From Legionella sp. MW5194 (GTDB lineage: Bacteria > Pseudomonadota > Gammaproteobacteria > Legionellales > Legionellaceae), in assembly GCF_016864235.1 (NCBI RefSeq), contig NZ_CP045733.1, forward strand, positions 62,001 to 126,000: a stretch of 64,000 nt of DNA, read 5' to 3'. The position numbers and the translations under genes are program-made. Positions 1 through 9,800 of the stretch are shown here, one piece after another (within the stretch, counting starts at the first letter, position 1; the number at the start of each line of letters is the position of its first letter). The notes under the pieces are model-generated. The model made no database searches. It had not been told where the DNA came from and saw nothing but the letters and a program-made list of their open reading frames with translations.

Positions 1-19
1 TTGTCACGAAAGAGGTTGC

Positions 20-412
20 ATGATGAATGATTGGGTTGAAAATGAACAATGCAGCGCTCATCCATTGCGTTTTTTAGTGGTGGAATCCTCATTAGGAATT
101 CGTATTCTCATTCGTATGCATTTATTAGAGTTGAAGCATTTGGTGGATATGGCAGGAGATGATGACTCGGCAAGAGAGTTGGCTTTCATGAGAGTTTATG
201 ATTTTATTTTAGTGGATAAAAATTTAAATTGCCATGAGCTGATTGACCAGATACAAAAAAATTCAGTATTAAACAACCATACGCCTATGATCATTTTAAC
301 TTCCAACCCTAATCAGGAAAACCTGCACGATAGCGCTACTTATTTTAAAAAACCTATATCCAAGAAGGATGCAGTACAGTTGCTTGATTTTGTAAAGAAT
401 ATTAAAAAATGA
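20..412 (+). CDS. Stand-alone response-regulator receiver domain protein
   Basis: This 130-residue protein is a single CheY-like receiver domain with no output domain. The predicted phospho-acceptor is Asp66 in the segment ILVDKN. The conserved Thr94 (IILTSN) and Lys111 (FKKP) positions are also present. The usual pair of N-terminal acidic residues is reduced to one Glu (LVVESS, Glu22), so metal binding and phosphorylation may be weakened. AGAGG lies just upstream of two adjacent ATG codons, so the start is well supported. No histidine kinase is adjacent. It may relay a phosphate or act as a sink, but that is inference. Confidence 0.7.
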   Translation: MMNDWVENEQCSAHPLRFLVVESSLGIRILIRMHLLELKHLVDMAGDDDSARELAFMRVYDFILVDKNLNCHELIDQIQKNSVLNNHTPMIILTSNPNQENLHDSATYFKKPISKKDAVQLLDFVKNIKK

Positions 413-536
413 ATTTTTTTAAAGGTGGCGTGTAAACGTAAAATTGGAGAAGATAAGATGCATTTATCTTATGTTATTGAGTATATTACGATGTAAGTAG
501 TTTCATGTTATTTTGATTGGCTGTTAAGGAGAAATA

Positions 537-701
537 ATGAATATTAATGGATTTAAAATAATTGTATTGATCGGTTTATTGGGTCTGGGCTTAACTGCCT
601 GCACTCCTAAAACAACACCTGCTCCAGCTCATCCTGAGGTTGGCTATGAGGGAGGATTTGGTGGTGATGGAGGTCATAACCACCAACCTAAGAACGACTA
701 A
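537..701 (+). CDS. Small lipoprotein, 54 aa
   Basis: A short ORF with a clean lipoprotein signal: a hydrophobic stretch ending in LTAC, which fits a lipobox with Cys22 as the lipidated residue. The mature part is only about 32 residues and is rich in Pro, Gly and His (APAHPEVGYEGG, then GGHNHQ). TAAGGAGAAATA precedes the ATG and is a strong ribosome binding site. It starts a run of three tiny envelope genes with the next two features. I do not recognise the family. The His/Gly-rich tail could bind metal, which is speculation. Confidence 0.65.
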   Translation: MNINGFKIIVLIGLLGLGLTACTPKTTPAPAHPEVGYEGGFGGDGGHNHQPKND

Positions 702-714
702 ATAGGAAAACATA

Positions 715-888
715 ATGTTTACTAATGGATGGTTTTTAGGTTCTTTAGGTATTGCAATTATTGTATTGATTGGTCTTATCTTCTGGTTCAGAAAAACTAA
801 GAAAACCATTCATTTTTACACCGCTTTAATTACTTTTCTTATTCTTGCCGCAATTTTCTTACATGGTGTTTCATTTAAATTAAATTAG
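715..888 (+). CDS. Small inner-membrane protein with two TM segments, 57 aa
   Basis: The predicted peptide has two hydrophobic helices (about residues 7-25 and 35-50) separated by a short basic loop (FRKTKK). It begins 13 bases after the lipoprotein gene, with AGGAAAACATA before its ATG, so the two are probably co-transcribed. The family is unknown to me. The length is too short for a transporter, so a regulatory or structural membrane peptide is more likely. Confidence 0.55.
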   Translation: MFTNGWFLGSLGIAIIVLIGLIFWFRKTKKTIHFYTALITFLILAAIFLHGVSFKLN

Positions 889-910
889 CTGGTGGTGATG
901 AGGAGCAATA

Positions 911-1029
911 ATGAGTAAGGATGTACCTCATGATTAAAAAAATACTCAAAAGAGCAGTTACTTTGGTTCGCTCTTTTGCTCACGGGAGGCTTTTTAATTG
1001 TCGATGTCGCTGGTGGCATTATGGGTTAA
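911..1029 (+). pseudogene. Tiny membrane protein, frameshifted (about 39 aa)
   Basis: The ATG at 911 has an excellent Shine-Dalgarno (GAGGAGCAATA) but reads only eight codons to a TAA. Adding one T at the short T run near 934 joins MSKDVPHD to LKKYSKEQLLWFALLL and then to TGGFLIVDVAGGIMG and a stop. That gives a coherent single-TM peptide of about 39 residues. I therefore read it as the third member of the small membrane cluster, carrying a one-base deletion. Whether the deletion is biological or a sequencing error cannot be told from the sequence alone. Confidence 0.4.
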
Positions 1030-1094
1030 ATTACTCGTAACACTAGTTCCTATTTATTTTACTTCGTTAATTTTTTATATCCGAATACTAGCTC

Positions 1095-1295
1095 TTACCC
1101 AATAAACTTCTTTAAAATCATTTCAAGAGGACAAAATCCTGTAAATCCACTTTGCAAAAGATTAGCTCCTACAAATACCGTAAACCATAAAAAATTAACG
1201 TTGATAAATACTGGGCTGGTCGACACGCCTAGAGCGAGTGATATCAAAACAAAGGCACCAGCGACAATTCGAATAATACGTTCAATAGTCATCAT
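1095..1295 (-). CDS. DUF2892 (YgaP-type) inner membrane protein
   Basis: This 66-residue protein matches the DUF2892 pattern: an N-terminal ERIIRIVAGAFVL helix and a second helix ending GANLLQSGFTGFCPLEMIL. DUF2892 domains occur alone or fused to rhodanese in sulfur-handling proteins such as YgaP. They are often controlled by BigR/SqrR-type ArsR repressors. It lies 18 bases beyond the stop of the split RND pump gene on the same strand, so it was probably the last gene of the ArsR-TolC-RND unit. The Tn3 insertion upstream may now be polar on it. Confidence 0.75.
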   Translation of the reverse strand: MMTIERIIRIVAGAFVLISLALGVSTSPVFINVNFLWFTVFVGANLLQSGFTGFCPLEMILKKFIG

Positions 1296-1313
1296 CTATT
1301 CTCCTAATACTAA

Positions 1314-1910
1314 TTAATGGTTACGCTTCCACCAACTTAAATAGATCAATGGAATTAAAAACAAGGTAAGTACTGTTGAAGCAAATGAACCAAATATCAA
1401 AGAAATAGCAAGGCCGCCAAAGACAGGATCGGATAACATCACAGCGGAGCCCAGAATAATAGCAAGTGCTGTTAAGACAATCGGTAGAATTCGCTCCACG
1501 CCTGACTCAATAACGGCTTCTACGATAGAGGAACCTCGATGTTGATGTTCTAAAATAAAATCGATGAGTAATAGCGAATTTCGAACAACAATTCCGGCTA
1601 AAGCAATTACCCCTATCATGGACGTGGCAGTGAACGGTTGGTTCATTAACCAATGGCCAGGAAAAACGCCAATGACAGTTAGCGGTATAGCCCCCATAAT
1701 AATTAGGGGAATAAAAAACGACTGGTAAAAAGCTGTTAGTAAAATATAAATCAAGACTATAGCCACAATAAAGGCTGAGCCTAAATCACGAAAAACATCC
1801 AACGTCAGGCGCATTTCACCAAGCCAAAAGAGTTGACTTTTAGCAAAGCGATTAGGCTGTGATTCATGAAATCCTAAATTTTCAACCCCCATTGAAAAAG
1901 GGGGCTTCTT
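1314..1910 (-). pseudogene. 3' fragment of an RND (HAE1-type) efflux pump gene, cut off by Tn3
   Basis: This segment encodes the last ~198 residues of an AcrB-like pump: a membrane helix (FIVAIVLIYILLTAFYQSF), then TSMIGVIALAGIVVRNSLLL and the terminal helices ending in IYLSWWKRNH. It has no start codon of its own. The open frame extends into the transposon end (to 1934) only by chance. Its first codons (AAG AAG) lie in the 5-bp duplication TTCTT and continue in frame from the N-terminal fragment at 9957. The downstream DUF2892 gene is 18 bases away. Confidence 0.9.
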
Positions 1911-1955
1911 GGGGTACTGTGGAATAACCACCAAAAGTGTTAATTCTGAATTAAA
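1911..1955 (+). repeat. Left terminal inverted repeat of the Tn3 element
   Basis: It begins GGGGTACTGTGG and runs inward through ACCACCAAAAGTG. It matches the reverse complement of 9912-9956 at 43 of 45 positions, with mismatches at the sixth and seventh bases. The 45-bp match is slightly longer than the usual 38-bp Tn3 repeats. Confidence 0.93.
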
Positions 1956-2177
1956 CCGGCTACCAATCTGTAATTTACAAAGATGGAAGTTTAACCCTTA
2001 GCTTGCATAATCAAAAGATAATCTTATCAAAAGCCATTTAGAAAATTTCATTCAATGTAAATTATTTGCAAAATAAGTTGAATTAGAAAAAAATCAAACA
2101 TCTTTTTTATATAATCTCTGGGCAGATTAATATGAGTTTAACTCTGTATCCATTGTCCCCTATTTAAGAGGTTTACC

Positions 2178-3344
2178 ATGCATGTTGTTTTGTTATTAGG
2201 GTCATCAACCGCAGGAAAATCATCATTGTGTAGAGAATTGGTTAAAACACATGAGTGGAAATCTTCGAGCATTGATGAAATGGTGGATAAAATTGTTAAT
2301 ATGAGTCCGAGTAATCTCAAATTATTCATGCTTGAGAAACTTAATGCATCGGGTGTTATACAAAACATTCAAACACTAATGACTGAAGATGAACTTGTAA
2401 CATTATGCAGTAGAGGGGTACTTACTATATCCAAAGGCAGTCATTTAATTACAGCCCATGGATTCCCTAATCCCTTGCTTCCTAACCTCGAAGACGTCCT
2501 AAAAAAGGCGGGATTTATAGAAAGCGAAATATCTAAACTGGCTAAAGAGTTACGTTTTGTTACCAAAATCGATGATCCTACGGTGATGCTTTATGATGAG
2601 GTGTTCGATAAGAGCAATTCTGGGCAATCTATTGTTATTGATCTTGTGCCAAATCCAGATGAAAGCGCCAAAGAATGTTTAGAATATTTTAAAAAGCGTG
2701 CCCAGCAATATCGTGAAGAAAACCCAAGCGAAACATTAACCACTTCTATAGTTTTTGCTTATTGCCCAGTGCAGAAATTAAGTGAGCGTATTCAGGAGAG
2801 AAATCGTAAAGCGGACATCGATAATCCTATGGATAAACGGGAAGGATTATTTCCATTTCATCAGTTAGCAACGCTAGTCACGGCAGATAAATTATTTGAT
2901 GATTCTTCTGAGCATGTTCTCTCAAGAAATGAATTGTTTTATATGGTCAATAAACATGCCAATACAGACAAAAATGGTGACTCCTTATTTTTAGAAAACC
3001 CTGTTGACATTGATGCGCTACAACAAAGTTACCACGAAGAAGTACAGATAGTAACCACCTCAGATCGTGTGGTCAAACTGCAGATTAACGATGATTCTCT
3101 GGAATTATCCTCCGATGATTTACCACGCATAGGCTCTAAAAAAACTATTGAGGAGTATAGTAAGCTAGCTAATCGGTTTGGTTTTTTTGAAAACCAAGAA
3201 CGTGCTTCGCTTAATATTTCCAAAGGCATCGATTTTGATGCTGTTATTAATACTGCAAAAGGAAATCCTGCCACACTCGCTAACGAATTTTTAGAGAAAT
3301 TGGAAAAAAGTAAAATATCCCCTGAACGTGTTTCAACACTATAA
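2178..3344 (+). CDS. P-loop NTPase/kinase-like cargo protein, 388 aa
   Basis: The N-terminus is a Walker A loop almost at the start (VVLLLGSSTAGKSS, Gly8-Lys14-Ser15), as in chloramphenicol phosphotransferase-like and zeta-toxin-like kinases. The next ~200 residues look like a nucleotide-kinase fold. The C-terminal ~130 residues are unrelated to families I recognise and end in a charged helix (NEFLEKLEKSK). It is the first passenger gene of the Tn3 transposon, just inside the left repeat, and is convergent with the next gene. The charged tail would fit a Dot/Icm translocation signal if the host is Legionella, but that is inference. The substrate is unknown. Confidence 0.7.
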   Translation: MHVVLLLGSSTAGKSSLCRELVKTHEWKSSSIDEMVDKIVNMSPSNLKLFMLEKLNASGVIQNIQTLMTEDELVTLCSRGVLTISKGSHLITAHGFPNPLLPNLEDVLKKAGFIESEISKLAKELRFVTKIDDPTVMLYDEVFDKSNSGQSIVIDLVPNPDESAKECLEYFKKRAQQYREENPSETLTTSIVFAYCPVQKLSERIQERNRKADIDNPMDKREGLFPFHQLATLVTADKLFDDSSEHVLSRNELFYMVNKHANTDKNGDSLFLENPVDIDALQQSYHEEVQIVTTSDRVVKLQINDDSLELSSDDLPRIGSKKTIEEYSKLANRFGFFENQERASLNISKGIDFDAVINTAKGNPATLANEFLEKLEKSKISPERVSTL

Positions 3345-3413
3345 AAGTGTTGGTATAGGTTTCTTTGTGATTTAAAATCGATCAATTTATCTTAATAATC
3401 AACATCAAGAGCT

Positions 3414-4313
3414 TTACCATGGTTTCATATTGAAAGGAGAGGGGTTAAATATTGCCTGTTCTTGTTCCCCCTCTTCCGTCTTTTTAGGTTCTATATCCTT
3501 ATTAGACTCAATTTTTTCTTGTTTAAAAGGTTTGGGTTCCATCGAAAGTGGATTTGGAGCAAGAGTTCGCTCTTTAGTTACTTCATCTTTTTCTTGTGCT
3601 TTCGGAGTGGGTATGGGTACTAAATTATTTGATAACCGTTGTATAAATGCATCGTATAAGGCTAATGTGGGCATGGTAATATGAAGAGAGAGTATGTTTC
3701 CTTCTTCATTTTGAATGAGTTGTAAACAATCATCGGAAAGATTATTTTCTTTTTTAAACTCATTGAATTCTTTTATAATCGCTTCCATGAATTTTTTTAA
3801 TTCTTCCCTTTGTTCTTCAGTTAATTCATTGAGTTCACAAAGCAATTTAATCATAAGGGTCTTTGATTCACGATCACTGTCAATCAGCAATAGTCCTTTA
3901 GCAATCAACTCAGCAATTATTTCTGGGTCAAAACTAGATTCTAAATCAAGTTCTTGTGAACCAAACTCACCTATCAATCCATCCGTAGTCTCAATTCCGG
4001 TACGTGGTTGCGTTAGAGACCTATCTTCACTTTGGCTTGCCTTTTCCTCAGATGTCTTATCAGATGAGGCGCTATCACCTCCACCGCCGCCACTACCTCC
4101 ATGTCCAGAACAAAGACGCTTAGGTGCGATTTCTTTAAAACAAACCTTGCAACGTACTTTTGCTGCTTCATCAGCAGACTCTTTTTTTTCTGCCTCTTTA
4201 TTTTTTTCTTTTGCTTTGGTTAATAGTTGTAATGTGAGTGTAGCTGAAGAGATTTTTGGTTCTTCTGCTGTAGTTGAAAAGATGGGCCGATGTTTTCCTT
4301 TGTCTTTTTTCAT
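3414..4313 (-). CDS. Zinc-knuckle-like, Glu/Lys-rich protein, 299 aa (effector-like)
   Basis: The N-terminal 50 residues are very rich in Lys, Glu and Ala. A CxxC-x9-CxxH pattern follows (Cys55, Cys58, Cys68, His71), which would suit a small zinc site. Then come a Gly run, a Ser/Glu-rich linker and a helical segment (ELNELTEEQREELKKFMEAI). The C-terminal 60 residues are Pro/Lys/Glu-rich and contain TEEGEQEQ close to the end, which resembles the E-block of Legionella Dot/Icm substrates. There are no membrane segments. It is divergent from the methyltransferase gene. I do not recognise a family, so function is unknown. Confidence 0.6.
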   Translation of the reverse strand: MKKDKGKHRPIFSTTAEEPKISSATLTLQLLTKAKEKNKEAEKKESADEAAKVRCKVCFKEIAPKRLCSGHGGSGGGGGDSASSDKTSEEKASQSEDRSLTQPRTGIETTDGLIGEFGSQELDLESSFDPEIIAELIAKGLLLIDSDRESKTLMIKLLCELNELTEEQREELKKFMEAIIKEFNEFKKENNLSDDCLQLIQNEEGNILSLHITMPTLALYDAFIQRLSNNLVPIPTPKAQEKDEVTKERTLAPNPLSMEPKPFKQEKIESNKDIEPKKTEEGEQEQAIFNPSPFNMKPW

Positions 4314-4456
4314 GAAAAAACCAATTGCAAATCTGTAATAATAGAGAAATTATATGTGAAATTAGTTCAGTTTATTCTTTTTGCTGGAATTTTTACATTA
4401 TTTTTACGGAAGAACCTGTAATACTATAATATCTTCCTAAAACATTGTGACACCTA

Positions 4457-5206
4457 ATGTTCTACTTTATTATCACCATACCTTTTTTATTAGTTATCTT
4501 AAAACTTCTACTAACCAACATACTTGTTCCCCATTTCAAGAAAAAAGAGCTAAAAAAACAGCTAAGTCAGAAGACAGATTGGTCAAGCATAGAAAAAAGG
4601 ATTGAGGTTTTGGAGGCACTTTACAAAAACGCACATGCAAAATCCTCTTCGATAAGGTATCGATTATTGCATTTGATTCAAGATAAGGAATTTATTTATG
4701 GAGAAATCGATTTTTTGTCGTTTTATACCATTCTTGAACGAGCCACCCCTTCCACTCAGGATATTTTTTATGACTTGGGTTCGGGCTCGGGAAAAGCAGT
4801 ATTGAGCACTATGTTATTTTTTAATGTTAACAAATCTATTGGTATTGAGTTGTTGCCACCTCTGTATGAGCAATCGAATACCTTGCTTAAAAAGGCAATT
4901 CAACGATTTCAACAACTTGATGTTGAGAAAGAATATCTACCTCAAATGGAGCGCATTCAATTTATCAATGACAGTTTTTTACATTACGATTTTGGGGATG
5001 CCAGTATTATTTATGTGGCAGCCACTTGTCTTACTGATGCGACCTGGAATGAATTAATTTCAAAGATGGCTTGTCTAAAATCAGGAAGTCGAATTATTGT
5101 GGCCACTCGAATAATACATCATGAACAATTTGAGCTTATTTATCAGGGCGTAGAATTAATGAGTTGGGGGCTATGTCCAGTTAGAATATATAAAATCAAA
5201 CACTAA
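4457..5206 (+). CDS. Membrane-anchored class I SAM methyltransferase, 249 aa
   Basis: Residues 2-24 form a single N-terminal transmembrane anchor. The soluble part has a glycine-rich SAM motif (FYDLGSGSGKAV, Asp106 to Gly112) and an acidic residue after the second strand (SIGIELL, Glu131). The motif spacing and the SGKAV variant resemble DOT1-like and related protein methyltransferases, but the target cannot be told. An internal region (LTDATWNELI) replaces the usual motif IV. The 3' end overlaps the convergent DUF1189-like gene by 11 bases. It is a passenger gene of the Tn3 element. Confidence 0.75.
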   Translation: MFYFIITIPFLLVILKLLLTNILVPHFKKKELKKQLSQKTDWSSIEKRIEVLEALYKNAHAKSSSIRYRLLHLIQDKEFIYGEIDFLSFYTILERATPSTQDIFYDLGSGSGKAVLSTMLFFNVNKSIGIELLPPLYEQSNTLLKKAIQRFQQLDVEKEYLPQMERIQFINDSFLHYDFGDASIIYVAATCLTDATWNELISKMACLKSGSRIIVATRIIHHEQFELIYQGVELMSWGLCPVRIYKIKH

Positions 5207-6047
5207 ACCGTTTGGCTGAATACAGCCCATAGGAAGTATAACTGAGAAGGAGTACTCCATAAACCAAACTCATTCCAGGAACAGCGAAATTACCGCATCG
5301 TATAAAAAAGAATAAAACCAAGGTAGGTGTTGCAGCTACAGCTAATAGACGACAAGCGGCTTTAAATGGGAGTTTAAAGCTGAAAAAAATATCAGAAAAC
5401 AACTGCACCAGTGCAGACAGTAAAAGTAACATAACCCCAAAAAAACCAAAATAAAATAAAATTATGCAGGGAAAGATAAGGATTTGCATCAACGTATTTA
5501 ATCTGGAAATCCCAGTGGAATGAATCCACTCTTCGCCAGAGAGCATTCCATTAAGCCCTTTGTCAAAAGTACGTATATAAATGGGGTTGCCAATGTTGTT
5601 TTTAGCCAAACCTAAAAACTGTTTATAACTGGGCGGTCTTAAAATCATTTTATTTTTGGTAATTAAAACTGTGAGTTGAGGGTATGCCTGATTCATGTCA
5701 GACACTGTTCCTGTCGTATCGATTATTGAAACCACCTCTCCCTTGTTATTTTTTATTAAATAAGGCATAGGTTGATTGTAAGTGATCTCGCCATTATGCA
5801 TGGGCAGTAGAGGGAGTGACTGTATGGGGAATAAAATCTCCTCCTTAAAAAAATGATTAAATTCTACGATTACCCGTCCAGATAAAGGAATAGCTCCCAA
5901 AATAATGAGGAATAAAAGATACCCCATACTCAATCCCTGCCAACGCTTCACCACATCGGAATATAAAACAGAAGAATAGAACGAAGCGTAAAGAGCTTTA
6001 CTATATTGTGATAAAGTAAAAAACCAATGATATAATCGATCGTACAT
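5196..6047 (-). CDS. DUF1189-like multi-pass inner membrane protein, 283 aa
   Basis: The protein has an N-terminal amphipathic segment and one TM helix near residues 43-60. A soluble domain of about 120 residues follows (MPYLIKNNKGEVVSIIDTTG), then three or four TM helices from about residue 185 to the end. This arrangement and the motif IIDTTG followed by a threonine-rich stretch fit the DUF1189 family, whose biochemical role is not established. It overlaps the methyltransferase gene tail to tail and lies next to the resolvase, inside the Tn3 element. Confidence 0.6.
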   Translation of the reverse strand: MYDRLYHWFFTLSQYSKALYASFYSSVLYSDVVKRWQGLSMGYLLFLIILGAIPLSGRVIVEFNHFFKEEILFPIQSLPLLPMHNGEITYNQPMPYLIKNNKGEVVSIIDTTGTVSDMNQAYPQLTVLITKNKMILRPPSYKQFLGLAKNNIGNPIYIRTFDKGLNGMLSGEEWIHSTGISRLNTLMQILIFPCIILFYFGFFGVMLLLLSALVQLFSDIFFSFKLPFKAACRLLAVAATPTLVLFFFIRCGNFAVPGMSLVYGVLLLSYTSYGLYSAKRFSV

Positions 6048-6131
6048 TAGTACCTCTTGGAGAATACTATCATTAGCTGTATTTCCTGTATAACCAGCTC
6101 ATGATGAGATATTTATTTTCTAATTGAAGTA

Positions 6132-6716
6132 TCAACTTTTTTCTCCAATAGAAACATTTCGAGAACGTAAGTACAGATACAACGTAGTTTTAGAAATATC
6201 CAACTGTTCAGCAATTTTTTTAACAGGGATGGTTCCATTTTTATAAAGAGCTTCAGCAATAGCCGCTTTTTCCATTGCTGATTTTGACATGCCCTTAGGT
6301 CTTCCTCCTTTTCTTCCTCGAGCTCGAGCTGATTTTAACCCCGCTTGAGTTCGCTCTCGGATTAATTCACGTTCAAATTCTGCCAATGTTGCAAAAATAC
6401 CAAAAACCATCCGCCCTTGAGCAGTTGAAGTATCAATAGGATCATTTAAACTAATTAAGCCGACCTTCTTCTCAATCAATTTATTGGTCAAGTGGATGAG
6501 ATGAGCCAAGTTTCTACCTAGCCTATCCAATTTCCAAATGACCAACGTATCATCTTCACGAATGTTTCGCATAATTTCATCAAGAACAGGTCTGGCAGCT
6601 TTTGCACCACTTGCAATTTCCTCATGGATTTGATCACAACCGGCTTTTTTTAATGCGTCAACTTGCATGGATAAAGATTGCTCTTTTGTTGAAACGCGCG
6701 CATATCCTATTTTCAT
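6132..6716 (-). CDS. tnpR: Serine resolvase of the Tn3 transposon
   Basis: A 194-residue small serine recombinase. The N-terminus MKIGYARVST contains the catalytic Ser9 and Arg7. The conserved VIWKLDRLGRNL and FATLAEFERELIRERT segments follow. The C-terminal helix-turn-helix (ARGRKGGRPKG, then KKIAEQLDISKTTLYLYL) binds the res site. Length and domain order are normal for TnpR, which resolves the cointegrate formed during replicative transposition. It is divergent from tnpA across a 149-base region, which probably holds res and both promoters, so TnpR may also repress transcription. Confidence 0.93.
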   Translation of the reverse strand: MKIGYARVSTKEQSLSMQVDALKKAGCDQIHEEIASGAKAARPVLDEIMRNIREDDTLVIWKLDRLGRNLAHLIHLTNKLIEKKVGLISLNDPIDTSTAQGRMVFGIFATLAEFERELIRERTQAGLKSARARGRKGGRPKGMSKSAMEKAAIAEALYKNGTIPVKKIAEQLDISKTTLYLYLRSRNVSIGEKS

Positions 6717-6865
6717 GCAGAGTAGTCCATTTTACTAATTAAAAAACAATATATTGAACCAAGATTTACTGAACCACTTTATCTTACCAAAAATGAGCGT
6801 ACAATCCCATCTTTAATTGCTGAGATTAGTAGTCCAGCAAAACCTCCGTTTTTTTGAACCACCCT
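6717..6865. promoter_or_regulatory. Probable res site and divergent promoters between tnpR and tnpA
   Basis: This AT-rich gap separates the divergently transcribed resolvase and transposase genes, the usual place for res in Tn3 elements. I can see repeated GAACCA-type words (near 6757, 6770 and 6856) but cannot define the three resolvase subsites by eye. The call rests on position. Confidence 0.45.
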
Positions 6866-9800
6866 ATGACAAAGAAAAATCGGTTGCAGTTACTTACCGA
6901 GCCAGAAATTGAAGATTTTTATGCCCGTCCTAATTTTAATTCTGGTGAACGTGAACTTTATTTTGCAATGAATCCACAAGAGATGATTGCGTTGCGTCAA
7001 TATTCAGCAACAAAGACCCAAATTGCCTTTAGGTTGCAGCTTGCTTACTTTAAAGCCAAGCAGAAATTTTTTGAATTCACTTTCGATGAAGTACGTGATG
7101 ACGTGGCCTATCTCATTGTAAAATATTATAAAAATGCAAAAGCCAAGTTACCAAGCAGCATCACACGTCAAACCATTAACCAACAAAAACAAGACATTCT
7201 AAACTTATTTGATTATCAAGACTGGTCGCTAAAACAAAGTGCCTTGGTTGAATCTCATCTCTGCGAATTATTACGTTATTACCCAAAAGGCAATGATACA
7301 TTTAGGCAGTTGTTGGTATATTTTGAAAATCAGAAAATACTGCTCCCGTCTTACCGTACTTTACAAGATCTGTTTACACGAGCATTTTCCAGAGAAAGTG
7401 AACGAATTGGCAAGCTGATTCAGCTAATCCCACAGGAACAACAGGAAAAACTGTCAAATCTGATCAAGCGCGAAGAAGGAAGCACAAAATTCAATGTCAT
7501 TCGTGCAGATCAGAAGAGCTTTAAATATAATCCTATCAAGGAAGAAGTAGCCAAGGCAATCGAGCTCCTCGATTTATATGCATTTGCAAAAGAGTTTTTA
7601 CCCTCGTTACAAATATCCAAAAATGCGATTCGCTATTATTCCGATTTAGCAGAGCAGTATGCCGCATCCAGATTACGTCGAGTCAATAAAATACAACAGT
7701 ATTTACAGGTATTGTGTTTTATTTACCATCGCTATCAGCAAATCATGGATAATTTGATCACTAGCTTTATGTTTCATATTAGAGGCATCATATCAGATGC
7801 TAAAAAATATGCTGAAAAAGCACGTGCGGAATACAATACCAATTTGGCTGTTGATGTTCCAAAGTTGGCAAAATTTATGAAGTGGTTCCCCAACCGTAAA
7901 TATGGCATGGGGCATGAAGAATTAAATCGGGAGGCTTATAACATTCTGCCCGAAAAGCAATTTCCGATCATTGCAGACTATTTAATGGGAAGCAGGTTTG
8001 ATGCAAAATCCGCGAAGCGAGATTTTTACCTGGAGCAGTCTCGTTTATTTGCGCTTTATTTGCGACCGGTATTACTTCATGTTTCATTTGAATACTATAA
8101 AGCAGATGCCGATGTCATGGCATTTATCAAGCACATGAAAAATCATTATGGTCGCCGGAAAAAAGGCCCGGCATCCTTTAAATTACCTCAAGAGCTGAAA
8201 GACAGGATTTCAGAAACCGCCTTGCCTTATTTGAAGAAAACCGCGAATGATGAACAAATCGATCCGCATTTGTTTGAGTTTTTTGTATATCAAAAAATGT
8301 ATCACCGTTTAGATAAAAATTTGCTCTGTTGTAACGATAGCGTGACCTATTGTGATGTTGATCATGATTTGGTGGCTGAATCAGTGGTTGATGATGCTGA
8401 AAAAATTGCCAATGAATTTGGCTATAAAAAAATACCTGTTTATTGCGATGAACGTTTAGATGAAGTTCTGAATGAATTAGATCGTGCATGGGAGAGAACA
8501 ACCAGTCGAATTAATCGTGGCGAAAATCAGTCCTTCAAAATTAAAGAAACGAAATCAGGTGAACAAGATTGGAGCCTTGGGTATGAGGGTGTTGAAAAAC
8601 TGGAAGATAGCTTTTTTAAAACATTACCCCAGGTAGAAATTCCGGATATCATGATGCACATGGGGGATCGTACCAACATGTGGGATGTGTTTACCCATAT
8701 GAAATCACGGTACAATGTAAAAACAAAGCCACCTAAAACTGCGATAAATGCTTGTATTCTAGCCGATGCCTTTGGTATTAGTACTGAAAAAATGGCTGAA
8801 ATGTCGGATATGAATTTCAACCTTTTACGCTCAACGCATCAGGATTACATTCGTGTCGATACAATGTGTGCGTCAAATGACAATGCAGGTAATCTTGTGC
8901 ATGGGTTGCCTATTTTCAAGTTGTGGGATCTAATCGACAATAAAACATTAGGGGATGGTGACGGGCAGAAGATGCCAACCAGTGAAAGTACCATTCAATC
9001 GCGGTATTCAAAAAAATACCTTGGGAAGGCACCCGGAATTTCTGTATATACATTGATCGCAAACTTTATCGCAGTCAATGCCAAGAACATTGGATTGAAT
9101 GAATATGAAGGCCATTCACTCTATGATCTTATCAATGGCAATAAAACAGACATCAATATTGATATGGTAACAGGGGATAATCATTCGCTGAATCAATTGA
9201 ATTTTGTCATATTGGACTCCATAGATGTTGAATATGTACCAAGCATAAAGGACATCAGAGAAGCAGCTCAAAACCTGCTTTCCGTTAAATCGGTTGCCGA
9301 AAATAAGGGCATGATTTGTCCGAGTGGTGTTGTTAATGCATCATTAATTCGATCACAAAAACGCGGAATCTTGCGTATACTCCTGTCTTTGTTATTGCAA
9401 GAGAATACACAAAGCACAATCGTCAAAAAAATTAATTCTTCTGCACGTTATTCAGGGTTGAAAAAAGCACTATTTGAATATAACAAGCTTTTGAAAAGCA
9501 TTCATGTTCTCAATTTGATTGATAACGTGGCACTCAGGAAAGCCATACGCACAGCACGAAATCGCACTGAAGCATACCATCAACTGCAAGGCCTCATTAG
9601 AAAAATATATCGCGGTGTTTTTAAAGGAAAGAAAATCGTCCACAATCGTGTCAGTGCTCATGCTGTAAGACTGGTTGCGAATTGCATCATTGCCTATAAC
9701 AGTATTATTTTGAACATTGTTTATGAGCAAATGCTCGCCGAGGGTGTAAGTCAGGAGATTATTGATAACTTTGCCCGGATTTCACCGATAGCATGGGCAC

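Noticed and set aside
3430-4338. Plus-strand frames opposite the 299-aa cargo gene, rich in Ser and Pro
   Set aside because: Composition is the shadow of the Lys/Glu-rich minus-strand gene. No homology pattern or good start is seen.
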